Below are positions 8,633-16,851 of a stretch of 19,167 nucleotides of DNA, piece by piece; the first letter of the stretch is position 1; the number at the start of each line of letters is the position of its first letter. This stretch comes from an uncultured Clostridia bacterium (GTDB taxonomy: Bacteria > Bacillota_A > Clostridia > TANB77 > CAG-508): positions 1 to 19,167 of the forward strand of contig CANQZT010000005.1 in NCBI GenBank assembly GCA_947628335.1. Reading direction: 5' to 3'. The notes below the pieces were generated by a model. It searched no databases, had not been told where the DNA came from, and saw only the letters and a program-made list of their open reading frames with translations. The position numbers were made by a program, and so were the translations under genes.

Positions 8633-9350
8633 ATGACACCACATATTGAAGCAAAAAAAGAAGAAATTAAAAAAACTGTATTAATGCCTGGAGATCCTCT
8701 TCGTGCAAAATTCATTGCTCAAAATTATTTAGAAAATGTTAAGTTAGTAAGTTCCATTCGTAATATTTATGCTTTTACTGGAACATATAAAGGACATGAA
8801 CTAACTGTTATGGCATCTCGGTATGGGAATTCCTAGTATGGGAATTTATTCTTATGAATTATTTAACTTTTATGATGTTGACAATATTATTCGTCTAGGT
8901 TCTTGTGGTGGATACACAAAAGATTTAAAATTATTTGATATTGTTTTAGTTGATAATACTTTTACCGAAAGTAATTATGCTTTTAGTATGAATAATGAAG
9001 ATTGTCATTATATTTCTTCTAGTTCTATTTTAAATAAAAAAATTGAAGATACATCATCTACTTTATCTATTCCTATAAAGAAAGCTAACACTTTATGCTC
9101 AGAAGTATTTGATAAATATATGACTGATATTAACACAATGTTTGATAGAATTCCACAAGAATATAATATTTTGGCAGCTGAAATGGAAGCCTTTTCTTTA
9201 TTTTACAATGCAAAATTATTTCATAAAAATGCTAGTTGCATTCTTACAGTAGTAGATTCGTATTGTTACAATGAACAAGCATCAGCAGAACAAAGACAAA
9301 ATTCTTTAATTGATATGATAAAACTTGGGTTAGAAAGTGCAATTGCATAA
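8633..9350 (+). CDS. deoD: Purine nucleoside phosphorylase, DeoD type, requires +1 frameshift at CGG 8819
   Basis: Cytosolic phosphorolysis of purine (deoxy)nucleosides to base and (deoxy)ribose-1-phosphate, in purine salvage. The frame 8633-8818 (62 aa) continues after skipping C8819 as 8820-9350, giving 238 aa, the usual DeoD length. Seen: His4; Gly20 and Arg24 in MPGDPLRAK; Arg87 and Ser90 in RLGSCGG; AEMEAF (about 182-187); and an Asp in TVVDS at the place of the catalytic Asp. The first four match Escherichia coli DeoD literature numbering only when the shift adds exactly one residue, Gly63 in ASGMGIPS. Without the shift it stops at TAG 8834-8836. The downstream frame has a stop at 8802-8804, so the switch lies within 8805-8836. 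Confidence 0.93.
8819..8822 (+). other. +1 shift site TCT-CGGT in deoD
   Basis: In-frame CGG after TCT. Skipping the C reads GGT (Gly) and restores the conserved GMGIPS segment. The zero frame ends at TAG four sense codons after CGG. Confidence 0.9.
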
Positions 9351-9365
9351 AATTTTTCTTACAAC

Positions 9366-9402
9366 AAAAAATGATGAAAAACTTGATTTTTTATCATTTT
9401 TT
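9366..9402 (+). terminator. Terminator after purine nucleoside phosphorylase
   Basis: AAAAAATGAT (9366-9375) pairs with ATCATTTTTT (9393-9402); the stem extends inwards through A-T pairs and is followed by more T residues. Confidence 0.7.
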
Positions 9403-9446
9403 TTATATTATATAGAATGATTTTAATAAGAAAAGGAGAAATATAT

Positions 9447-10370
9447 ATGGAAGAAGTTAATGCACTTATTTTTGGACACAAAAATCCTGATACGGATTCA
9501 ATTTGTTCAAGTTTAGTCCAAGAAATTTACGATAGAAAAAATGGATGGAACACAAAAGCTGTCCGTTTAGGAAAAATTAATAAAGAAACTCAATTCGTTT
9601 TAGATTACCTAAGAATTGAAGCTCCTGAATTAATTGAAAGTATTGAAGATGGTCAAGATGTTATTTTAGTTGATCACAATGAGTTTTCTCAAAGTGTCAA
9701 TAATATTGAAAATGCCCATATCCAATATGTTATTGATCACCATCGAATTGCTAATTTTCAAACAAAAGAACCTTTATATTATTTAGCAAAACCTTATGGT
9801 TGTACTGCAACAATACTTTTTGAAGAATTTAAAGCAGCTAATATGGAAATCGAACGAAAGGAAGCTATTCTAATGCTTTCTGCAATCATTTCAGATACTT
9901 TACTTTTTAAGTCACCAACTTGTACAAAAAAAGATATAAATGCATGTGAAGAACTTGCAAAAATTGCAAATATTGATATAAATACTTATGGGCTAGATAT
10001 GTTAAAAGCAGGAACTGATCTTAGTGATTTTACTCCTGACGAATTAATTAACATTGATTCCAAGGAATTCACAAGTGGTAATATAAAATTTCAAGTTGCA
10101 CAGGTCAATACTGCTTGTATTGAAGATGTTTTGCAAAATAAAGATGCTATAGAAAAAGCAATTTCAGATTTTATACAAAAAAATGGTTCTGAATTTTTTA
10201 TTTTTCTTATCACAGATATATTAAACAGCAATTCTCAGGCAATCGTTTTAGGTAATTGTACTGTGTTTGAAAAAGCTTTTAATACAACAATACAAGATAA
10301 TATGGCATTTTTAAAAGGTGTTGTTTCTAGAAAGAAACAAGTGGCTCCTGTTATTTTAGATAATTTATAA
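9447..10370 (+). CDS. ppaC: Manganese-dependent inorganic pyrophosphatase (DHH family)
   Basis: Hydrolyses pyrophosphate to phosphate in the cytosol, pulling biosynthetic reactions forward. ATG 9447 is chosen because AAAAGGAGA is placed 7 nt upstream; a longer in-frame ATG at 9417 has no site. The 307-aa length fits class II enzymes (about 309 aa), with no extra CBS insert. Seen: GHKNPDTDS (His11, Asp15, Asp17), VDHN (Asp76), the DHH motif (97-99), a SDTLLFKSPT segment, and the C-terminal DHHA2 signature SRKKQVAP. Two manganese ions are expected from the family. No in-frame CGG: the CGG inside GAT-ACG-GAT of the first motif is out of frame and causes no shift. Tail-to-tail with hslO. Confidence 0.95.
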   Translation: MEEVNALIFGHKNPDTDSICSSLVQEIYDRKNGWNTKAVRLGKINKETQFVLDYLRIEAPELIESIEDGQDVILVDHNEFSQSVNNIENAHIQYVIDHHRIANFQTKEPLYYLAKPYGCTATILFEEFKAANMEIERKEAILMLSAIISDTLLFKSPTCTKKDINACEELAKIANIDINTYGLDMLKAGTDLSDFTPDELINIDSKEFTSGNIKFQVAQVNTACIEDVLQNKDAIEKAISDFIQKNGSEFFIFLITDILNSNSQAIVLGNCTVFEKAFNTTIQDNMAFLKGVVSRKKQVAPVILDNL

Positions 10371-10381
10371 AAATAAAGTAT

Positions 10382-10424
10382 AAAAAGTTGGTTGTACAAT
10401 AAACTAATGTACAACCAACTTTTT
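10382..10424. terminator. Strong bidirectional terminator between ppaC and hslO
   Basis: Perfect 17-bp repeat AAAAAGTTGGTTGTACA (10382-10398) / TGTACAACCAACTTTTT (10408-10424) with a 9-nt loop. The right arm overlaps the hslO stop codon. Confidence 0.85.
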
Positions 10425-11307
10425 AATTTATTTTTTCTAATAAATTTTGCAATTCTTCTTTTGTAAAATTATAAATTTTATTACAAAAATGACATGTTGT
10501 TTCTATATTTCCCTGCGTTTGTATAATATTTTTTAACTCTTCTTTTCCAAGTGAAATTAATCCATTTTCTATTTTCTGTTTGCTACAATCACATTCATAT
10601 ACAGGAACTATATCTTCCTCTATTATTTTTATATTTTCATCTCCTGTTATATCTTTGGCAATTTCTATTAAACTCATATTTTCATTTAACATTTGGCTAA
10701 TAGGCTTTGCCTCTTTTATTCTGTTTTCTAATATAAATAAATCATCTTCTGTCGCATCTGGCATTGGAGTTACAACATAACCTCCACTTGATTTTACTCC
10801 ATCCTTATTTACAAGCACCCCTAAAGCAACTGCTGTATTTGTTTGTTCTGACGATGCGAAATAATTTGCAAAATCTTCTGCAATTTCTCCTGTAACTAAA
10901 GGAACCATACCTATATATGGCTCTTTTAAACCTATATCTTTTATTACATTTAAATATCCTTCATTTCCTAAAGCTCCTCCAACATCTAACTTGCCATTTT
11001 TTAAAGGCATATCTATAATTCCATTTTGAACATATCCCTTTAACTTAGGAATATTATTTGCTACCACTACTAATCCACCTAATTTGCCATTTCCTTTTAT
11101 TTGCACCGTTATTTTATCTTTTTCATTTTTCATATTATTTGCCATAATAGCTGTAATAGTCAATGTTCTTCCAAATGCTGCTGTTGCAACTGGACTTAAA
11201 TCATGTATTTTTCTTGCTTTGTCTACTAGATATGTTGTTTTAGCACATACAATACTTACTCTTCCATCATATGCTAAGAATTTTATTATTTTATCATTAT
11301 TTTCCAT
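10423..11307 (-). CDS. hslO: Hsp33, redox-regulated chaperone
   Basis: Cytosolic holdase activated by oxidation: zinc is released from four cysteines and disulfides form, exposing a substrate-binding surface. 294 aa, full length. Seen: the N-terminal family start (IIKFLAYDGRVSIVCAKTT), GALGNEGYLNV, SSEQTNTAVALGV, and the zinc-binding CxC (239, 241) and CxxC (272, 275). It starts 26 nt after the rubredoxin-bearing transferase and probably shares its transcript. The best ribosome site (AAGGAG, 11329-11324) is unusually far, 16 nt, from ATG 11307; a tiny ATG-ATA-TAA lies between them, and there is no better in-frame start because TAA precedes. No in-frame CGG. Confidence 0.95.
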   Translation of the reverse strand: MENNDKIIKFLAYDGRVSIVCAKTTYLVDKARKIHDLSPVATAAFGRTLTITAIMANNMKNEKDKITVQIKGNGKLGGLVVVANNIPKLKGYVQNGIIDMPLKNGKLDVGGALGNEGYLNVIKDIGLKEPYIGMVPLVTGEIAEDFANYFASSEQTNTAVALGVLVNKDGVKSSGGYVVTPMPDATEDDLFILENRIKEAKPISQMLNENMSLIEIAKDITGDENIKIIEEDIVPVYECDCSKQKIENGLISLGKEELKNIIQTQGNIETTCHFCNKIYNFTKEELQNLLEKIN

Positions 11308-11333
11308 TGTTTTTTATATCATACTCCTTAATT

Positions 11334-12576
11334 TTATTCTTCTTCAAATGTTTCTTTTTTTTCTCCACATAATGGACACATCCACGTATCTGGTAAATCA
11401 TCAAAAGATGTTCCTCCGTGCTATTCCATTATCTATATCTCCTATTTCTGGATTGTATTCATAATTACAATTTGCACATTTATATACTTCATTGCCTGCT
11501 CTTACCTTAAATATGTTTTTATATCCAATTGCAATTACAGCAACTACAATTAGTGCAAATGATAGCGCCTTCCATACACCACTTTCTAAAAGAACTATTG
11601 CAAACATTCCAAATGTAGCACTTATTCCATATAAAATTAAAACTGCTTCTTTTTGTGTAAAACCTCTTTTTAACATTTTATGGTGCAAATGTCCTTTATC
11701 TGGCATGACTACAGCTTTTATAGATCTTCCCTTTATTAATCTTCTTACAATAGCGAACACTGTATCAAATACCGGAAGTGCAAGTACTATTAATGGTGCT
11801 ACTATTACAATTGCAGTATATGTCTTTGCTATACCAAGTATAGATATAACAGATAATGAATATCCTAAAAAATTCGACCCTGTATCTCCTATAAATGTTT
11901 TAGCAGGATTAAAATTAAATGGCAAAAATCCTGTCAATGCTCCTGCAAGTGCTGTTATCATAATAATTGCAATCATCGGAGATCCATTTAATGAAAATAT
12001 TATAATAAGTGATAAACATGCTATTAATGATACACCTGAAGACAATCCGTCTAATCCATCTATTAAGTTAATAGCATTGGTAATTCCAACAACCCATCCG
12101 ATTGTTAATATAACCGAAAAAATTTCATTTAACTGCGTTAAATTTCCATGTTCCGTAAAAAATGGTATATTTACATGATGTATTATGACTCCACTTCTAA
12201 CTAATATTATTGCAGCTATTATCTGAGCACATAATTTTACTAATGCTGGTATCCCTCTTACATCATCAATAAAACAAGTAATACTTATCACAACTGCTCC
12301 TAAAAAGTACCCTATCAATTTTATATAATATTGTTCTTCATTTAAATTTATAGACCCTTCTATTCCCATAATTATAATCAAATATATAATTGATACTAAA
12401 AAACCTGCAATGACAGCAAGTCCACCTAATCGTGGCATTGCTTTTTTATTAATTCTTCTAGCATCTTTTGGCGAATCCATAGCACCTAATTTTTTTGCAA
12501 GTTTAATTGTATATGGTGTCATAACAAATGTCGTAATAAACGCAAGTAAAAATGCAATTGCAATATCTCCCCACAT
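11334..12576 (-). CDS. TagO/WecA-like transferase fused to rubredoxin, requires +1 frameshift at CGG 11418
   Basis: Membrane enzyme moving a sugar-phosphate (usually GlcNAc-1-P) from UDP-sugar to undecaprenyl phosphate, the first step of teichoic acid or glycopolymer synthesis. About ten membrane segments; seen FIDDVRG, NAINLIDGLDGL, FIGDTGSNFLG and the His-rich GHLHHKMLKRG. A short C-terminal domain is a rubredoxin: Cys367/Cys370 (YKCANC) lie in the first frame, Cys400/Cys403 (MCPLCG) only in the +1 frame. The 33-residue gap from Cys367 to Cys400 equals that of classical rubredoxin (Cys6-Cys39), which fixes the event as one skipped base and one inserted residue. 386 + 27 = 413 aa. Without the shift it ends at TGA 11403-11401. 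GGGAGG precedes ATG 12576. The fusion is unusual in itself. Confidence 0.9.
11415..11418 (-). other. +1 shift site GCA-CGGA in the transferase-rubredoxin gene
   Basis: In-frame CGG after GCA. The +1 frame is closed by TAG (11423-11421) just upstream, and the zero frame by TGA (11403-11401), so the switch is confined to about 20 nt, whatever the homology. Confidence 0.92.
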
Positions 12577-12613
12577 AAGTAGGCCTCCCTATTACTCTAT
12601 ATTTCCATGAACA

Positions 12614-12642
12614 AATATATCATAATAATACGTATATTACAA
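12614..12642 (-). promoter_or_regulatory. Probable promoter for the transferase-hslO operon
   Basis: Minus strand: -35 TTGTAA (12642-12637), 17-nt spacer, -10 TATATT (12619-12614). The region is very AT-rich, so confidence is modest. Confidence 0.45.
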
Positions 12643-12689
12643 TATTTTTTTCATATATATTTAATATCATTTTAAGTGGAGGGATTATT

Positions 12690-13867
12690 GTGAAAAATAA
12701 ATTTTATGTATTTTTGTTTTCCTTCAAAAATAATATTTTACCAATTTTTATTATCTGTTTTATAATTTGTTTAGTGCTTTTTTCTAATGCAAATTTGCTT
12801 GCTACTAAAAATGGCTTACTATTATGGGCAAATTCTGTAGTTCCTTCACTTTTACCTTTTTTTATTGCTACTGAATTATTAAGCCATACAAATGTTGTTT
12901 CCCAAATTGGTAAAATTTTAAATAAATATATGAAACCTATTTTTAACGTTCCAGGAATTGGAGCATACGCTTTTATTATGGGAATTATTAGTGGCTATCC
13001 TGTAGGTGCAAAAATTGTTACCAAATTTAGAGAAGATAAACTTTGCACAAAAGCTGAAGCTGAGAGACTTCTTGCTTTTACTAATAATTCTCGGGCCACT
13101 TTTCATTATTGGAACTATTGGGATTAGCTTATTTGGTAATTCTACTATACGGCTTTTTACTATTTTTTACTCACCTTATTTCTTGTATTTTTGTCGGATT
13201 TGTATTTAGATTTTGGAAGTTTAATGATAATGAAATTTCTTTAAAACAGACATATAAATTAAATACTACTGAAAATCTTACTTTTTCTAATTTAGGTGAA
13301 ATATTATCAAATAGTATTACAAAATCTGTTAATACTATTGTAATGATTGGAGGATTTGTTGTTCTTTTTTCTGTTATTATATCTATTATAAATTGTTCTG
13401 GTATCTTAACATTGATAAAAAGTATATTTTCTCCTGTTTTTGCTTTTATTGGATTAAATGATTGTTATATTCAACCTATTTTTTCTGGTTTAATAGAACT
13501 TACAAACGGATTAAATCAGATTACAGCTATTAATACTAAATCTATTTCTATAACAATAACTATTGTTGCTTTTTTACTTGGTTTTGGAGGTTTAAGTGTT
13601 GTTTTACAAGTTCTTAGTATAACTTCAAAATCTGATATTTCAATAAAGCCTTATATTTTAGGCAAAATTTTACATGGAATTATTTCTGCATTTTTTACAT
13701 ATGCACTTATTCACATTTTTCCTATTTTTAACCTAGATATTGTCCCTATCTTTTCTCAAAATGTGAATAATATTCCTAAAAGTATACCTGCTTATAATTT
13801 TTCTTTACTTATTGTAATATTTATTTTTTCTTTATATGTTATTACTAAGAAAAAAGCAAAGCTTTAG
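12690..13867 (+). CDS. ylbJ: YlbJ-like sporulation membrane protein, requires two +1 frameshifts (CGG 13092 and 13150)
   Basis: Polytopic membrane protein with nucleoside-recognition (Gate) type segments; YlbJ is needed for spore formation in Bacillus subtilis, mechanism unclear. It starts at GTG 12690 behind GGAGGG. Three frames must be joined: 12690-13091 (134 aa), 13093-13149 (19 aa) and 13151-13867 (238 aa), total 391 aa, as expected. Seen: WANSVVPSLLPFFIATELLSH, GIISGYPVGAKIV, then TNNS-GPLFIIGTIGISLFGNSTI-GFLL with the two hyphens at the CGG sites, followed by THLISCIFVGF and GLIELTNGLNQI. Unshifted translation ends at TAG 13125-13127, and one shift alone ends at TAG 13207-13209, so both are required for a whole protein. 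Confidence 0.88.
13092..13095 (+). other. +1 shift site TCT-CGGG, first in ylbJ
   Basis: In-frame CGG after TCT. Skipping C13092 reads GGG-CCA-CTT and restores the family segment GPLFIIGT. Third site with TCT before it. Confidence 0.88.
13150..13153 (+). other. +1 shift site ATA-CGGC, second in ylbJ
   Basis: The CGG is in frame only after the first shift has occurred. Skipping C13150 reads GGC and enters the long third frame. The two sites are 58 nt apart, so a full-length product needs two successful shifts. Confidence 0.87.
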
Positions 13868-13876
13868 AGCAAATCC

Positions 13877-13899
13877 GAAAATTTACAAAGTAAATTTTC
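13877..13899 (+). terminator. Hairpin after ylbJ
   Basis: GAAAATTTAC (13877-13886) pairs with GTAAATTTTC (13890-13899) around AAA. There is no clear T run after it, so it may be a weak terminator or an mRNA-end processing hairpin. Confidence 0.4.
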
Positions 13900-13971
13900 T
13901 GCGCAATGTTATATAAAAAATATCATTATTATATTTATTTTTGAATATATCTATATTAAAGGAGTGATTTT

Positions 13972-14190
13972 ATGGATAGAGGTATAGATTTTAATGGCTT
14001 TGATAATATGAATTTTGATCCCAACATTGCAAATGACAATTTTTATAGAGATCCTATGTTTAATCCCATAATGCAATATGAACAGGCATATATGTATTAT
14101 AGATATATGTCTCAGCAAATGGAATATAAAATAAAATGTAAAGAATATGATAAATTGTGTGGTAAAGAAAAAGAACGAAGAGTTGAATAA
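13972..14190 (+). CDS. Unrecognised 72-aa protein
   Basis: Small cytoplasmic protein, not recognised. The N-terminus is rich in Asp, Asn and Phe (MDRGIDFNGFDNMNFDPN); the middle is rich in Tyr and Met (QYEQAYMYYRYMSQQMEYK); the end is basic (KEKERRVE). No membrane segment and no motif. AAAGGAG sits 7 nt before ATG. It lies 104 nt after ylbJ on the same strand and may share its transcript or its sporulation context, but nothing shows this directly. Coding status rests on the ribosome site, the good start and the terminator overlapping its end. Confidence 0.65.
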   Translation: MDRGIDFNGFDNMNFDPNIANDNFYRDPMFNPIMQYEQAYMYYRYMSQQMEYKIKCKEYDKLCGKEKERRVE

Positions 14191-14205
14191 TATTCTTCGT
14201 TCTTT
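14170..14205. terminator. Terminator overlapping the end of the 72-aa gene
   Basis: AAAGAACGAAGA (14170-14181) pairs with TCTTCGTTCTTT (14194-14205), 12 bp with a 12-nt loop. It lies between convergent genes and includes the TAA stop (14188-14190) in the loop. Confidence 0.7.
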
Positions 14206-14220
14206 CTGTTCTCAAAAAAT

Positions 14221-15525
14221 CTACCCAATAATACCTAATATTGTCTTTGTCTTTTCTACTTTTTTATTGCTAATTTTATATATCTTTTCTAGCTCTTTTG
14301 AAGCATCCATTCCTAGTTTTTTGTCATTTGCATGTACATAGGCTAATACATCTCCATAACTTACTTTATCTGATACTTTTTTTAATAATGTAATTCCAAC
14401 TTCTGGTTCAATCTCATCTTCTTTTCTTATTCTTCCTGCACCAAGTCTTCTAGATATTTCACCTACTTCTTGTGCATTAATTTCTTGTATGTATCCTTCT
14501 GTAGTACTAATTACTGGAATTTCAAATTTTGCTTTTTTAAATTTTTCTACATTTTCTATATATGAAATATCTCCTCCTTGATTTTTCACTAGTTCAATGA
14601 ATTTCTTATATGCTTTTCCATTATTAATGTTTTCTAATATTTTCTTTTTATTTTCCTCTATACTTTCACTTATTCCTGCTAATTTTAGCATATACGCACC
14701 AAGTTCTAATACAACCTGTTTTACATCTTCTTGCATTTTTCCTTTTAATGCTTGAATTGCCTCTATTACTTCTATATTATTTCCTATCGCTTTTCCTAGT
14801 GGCTCATCCATACTTGTTATAATACATATAGTTTCTTTTCCTGCTAATTTTCCAATTTTATTCATAGTTTTTGATAATTCTATTGCATCTTCCTTTTTTT
14901 TCATAAAAGCTCCATATCCACATGTAACGTCTAAAACTATTTTGTTTGCACCTGCTGCGATTTTTTTACTCATAATACTTGATGCTATAAGAGGTATACT
15001 ATCTGTACAACTAATTGTATCTCTTAGTGCATAAATTTTTTTATCTGCTGGTACTAAATTCATTGTTTGACCAATTAAACTAATTCCTACTTTTTTTACA
15101 TTTTGCATAAATTGTTCAATATCTACATCTGTACTATAACCTGGAATTGATTCTAGTTTATCTATGGTCCCTCCTGTAAATCCTAAACCTCTACCAGACA
15201 TCTTTGCAACAGGTACTCCAAAAGAAGCAATTATTGGCATAAGAATTAATGTTATCTTATCTCCTACTCCACCTGTACTATGCTTGTCTACAATAATTTT
15301 TCCAAATGATGATAAATCTAACATTTCTCCTGAATGTGCCATAGAAAGTGTTAAATTTGTAATTTCTTTTTCATTCATCCCCTGTATATATATAGCCATA
15401 ATAAGTGCTGCTGCTTGATAATCAGATATATTACCTTTTGTATATTCCTCTACAAAATAGCTAATCTCTTCTTGGGATAATTCTTTATTATCTCGTTTTT
15501 TGGCAATAATTTCTAAAATGTTCAT
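14221..15525 (-). CDS. pdp: Pyrimidine-nucleoside phosphorylase
   Basis: Cytosolic phosphorolysis of uridine, thymidine or deoxyuridine to base and sugar-1-phosphate (pyrimidine salvage). ATG 15525 is chosen for its GGAGG site 4 nt upstream and the family-like start MNILEIIAKKRDNKELS; it gives 434 aa, like PyNP/DeoA enzymes. Seen: the phosphate loop KHSTGGVGDK (81-90), KMSGRGLGFTGGTIDKLES (108-126), Arg168 in ALRD, and Ser183 with Lys187 in ASSIMSKK, the expected base-binding residues. The Gram-positive context favours the broader PyNP (pdp) over strict thymidine phosphorylase (deoA), but specificity is not readable here. No CGG occurs in frame. Last gene of the pilin-rnhB-pdp operon, 16 nt after rnhB. 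It complements the purine enzyme at 8633. Confidence 0.92.
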   Translation of the reverse strand: MNILEIIAKKRDNKELSQEEISYFVEEYTKGNISDYQAAALIMAIYIQGMNEKEITNLTLSMAHSGEMLDLSSFGKIIVDKHSTGGVGDKITLILMPIIASFGVPVAKMSGRGLGFTGGTIDKLESIPGYSTDVDIEQFMQNVKKVGISLIGQTMNLVPADKKIYALRDTISCTDSIPLIASSIMSKKIAAGANKIVLDVTCGYGAFMKKKEDAIELSKTMNKIGKLAGKETICIITSMDEPLGKAIGNNIEVIEAIQALKGKMQEDVKQVVLELGAYMLKLAGISESIEENKKKILENINNGKAYKKFIELVKNQGGDISYIENVEKFKKAKFEIPVISTTEGYIQEINAQEVGEISRRLGAGRIRKEDEIEPEVGITLLKKVSDKVSYGDVLAYVHANDKKLGMDASKELEKIYKISNKKVEKTKTILGIIG

Positions 15526-15541
15526 GTTTCCTCCCATATTT

Positions 15542-16177
15542 TTATGATACAAATTTTTTTGTGAAACTTATTCTATGAATAGGACATAATCCATATTGTT
15601 TAATAGCTTCTATATGAGCTACAGTTCCATACCCTTTATGAGCTTCAAATCCATACATTGGGTAAATTTCATGCCATTGCCTCATTATTCTATCCCTTGT
15701 TACTTTTGCAATAATCGATGCTGCTGAGATAGAATATGCCTTCGCATCTCCTTTAATAATTGAAGTATATGGAATCCCTAATGTATCAATTTTATTCAAT
15801 GCATCTACTAATATTAAATCTGGTTTTACTTTTAATTCTTGTAATGACTGTGTTAATCCTTTTTTGGTTGCATTTAATATGTTTATTTCATCAATTTCTT
15901 TTTGATCAATAATACCTACTCCATAACTTATTGCTTCTTTTGTAATTATTTCATATAACTCTTCTCTTTTTTTCTCACTTAACTTCTTAGAATCATTAAC
16001 TCCTTCAATCATAGATTCTCGTGGCATAATCACACTTGCTACAACTACTGGCCCTGCAAGTGGCCCACGTCCGGCTTCATCTATTCCACATATATATTTA
16101 AATTTCGCATTTTTATCATATATTTCTTCTTCTATTTGCTTTAAATTTTGTAATCTTAATAATTCTTTTTCCTTCAT
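15542..16177 (-). CDS. rnhB: Ribonuclease HII
   Basis: Cuts RNA in RNA-DNA hybrids and at single ribonucleotides in DNA. 211 aa, normal for the family. Seen: the nuclease start GIDEAGRGPLAGP with Asp33 and Glu34, NDSKKLS, Asp125 in LVDAL, Asp144 in KGDAKAYSISAASIIAKVTRD; these four acids form the DEDD metal site. The C-terminal HKGYGT motif is present (HKGYGTVAHIEAI). ATG 16177 follows an AGAGGGAA site, 13 nt after the pilin-like gene. The CGG inside GCC-GGA-CGT of the active-site motif is out of frame and harmless. Confidence 0.95.
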   Translation of the reverse strand: MKEKELLRLQNLKQIEEEIYDKNAKFKYICGIDEAGRGPLAGPVVVASVIMPRESMIEGVNDSKKLSEKKREELYEIITKEAISYGVGIIDQKEIDEINILNATKKGLTQSLQELKVKPDLILVDALNKIDTLGIPYTSIIKGDAKAYSISAASIIAKVTRDRIMRQWHEIYPMYGFEAHKGYGTVAHIEAIKQYGLCPIHRISFTKKFVS

Positions 16178-16190
16178 TTCTTATTCCCTC

Positions 16191-16661
16191 TTAATCTGTT
16201 GTTAACTGTCTCATATCAGACAATTTATAGTATACTTCTCCTTTTTTTTCAAAGCCTTTGACATACCATACTTCATTTTTTTCATAATCTACAACATATC
16301 CATCTTCTACTTTAACTTTTCCTAACCCCATACTATTCAAACTATATTGTGAAAGGAAATAACATTTTTCCATATCTGAACTTGGTATCGAACCCGAATC
16401 TATTAACTTCTGTATTTTATTATCACTTATTTCACTAAGCTTTGTTCCTACATAACTATTTGTAGTACTATCAAATTCAACTTGCTCTGCTATTGTTTTT
16501 ACTTTAGCTTGTATTAACATCATATTGGTATTGATAGTTTGTAGTTTAGCTTGATTAATAACATCATTTCCTACATAAATAGTAACTGAAGCTAATATTA
16601 CTAATACTATCATTGTGATTACTAGAGAAATCATTGTAATTCCTTTTTCTTTGTTCATCAT
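16191..16661 (-). CDS. Type IV pilin-like protein with variant prepilin motif
   Basis: 156-aa secreted or assembled pilin-like subunit. The N-terminus MMNKEKG-ITMISLVITMIVLVILASVTI is a class III (prepilin) leader: a short basic leader ending in Gly, then a hydrophobic helix. The position normally held by Glu5 is Ser, a variant common in Clostridia. The helix is followed by a coiled segment and a C-terminal globular part with VDYEKNEVWYVKGFEKKGEVYYKL. It leads a transcript with rnhB and pdp; the neighbours look unrelated, so the grouping may be only transcriptional. No other pilus assembly gene is in the window, so a prepilin peptidase and ATPase must be elsewhere. It could be a pseudopilin. 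Confidence 0.75.
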   Translation of the reverse strand: MMNKEKGITMISLVITMIVLVILASVTIYVGNDVINQAKLQTINTNMMLIQAKVKTIAEQVEFDSTTNSYVGTKLSEISDNKIQKLIDSGSIPSSDMEKCYFLSQYSLNSMGLGKVKVEDGYVVDYEKNEVWYVKGFEKKGEVYYKLSDMRQLTTD

Positions 16662-16810
16662 TACTTACATTCCTTTCTAAAATTTATTTGAATTATTTTT
16701 ACGAATTTTATATATTTATTATATCTATTAATTGAATTATTTTCAATAAAATTTTATTTTAATTTTAAATTCCACATTTTTTTCACAAATAATTCACACA
16801 ACTAGTGTAT

Positions 16811-16847
16811 TATAATATAAGTTTAGTTTATTATTTTAGGAGGTTTT
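16811..16847 (+). promoter_or_regulatory. htrA -10 box and ribosome binding site
   Basis: TATAAT at 16811-16816 with no well-spaced -35; two TTCACA copies (16782-16787 and 16793-16798) precede it and could be activator- or sigma-related. AGGAGG lies at about 16840-16845, 7-8 nt before ATG. Confidence 0.45.
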
Positions 16848-16851
16848 TTTA

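Noticed and set aside
13006..13209. Separate small membrane protein inside ylbJ
   Set aside because: It is the middle frame of the ylbJ gene, lacks its own ribosome site, and its useful part (GPLFIIGTIGISLF) aligns with the YlbJ family between the two CGG sites.
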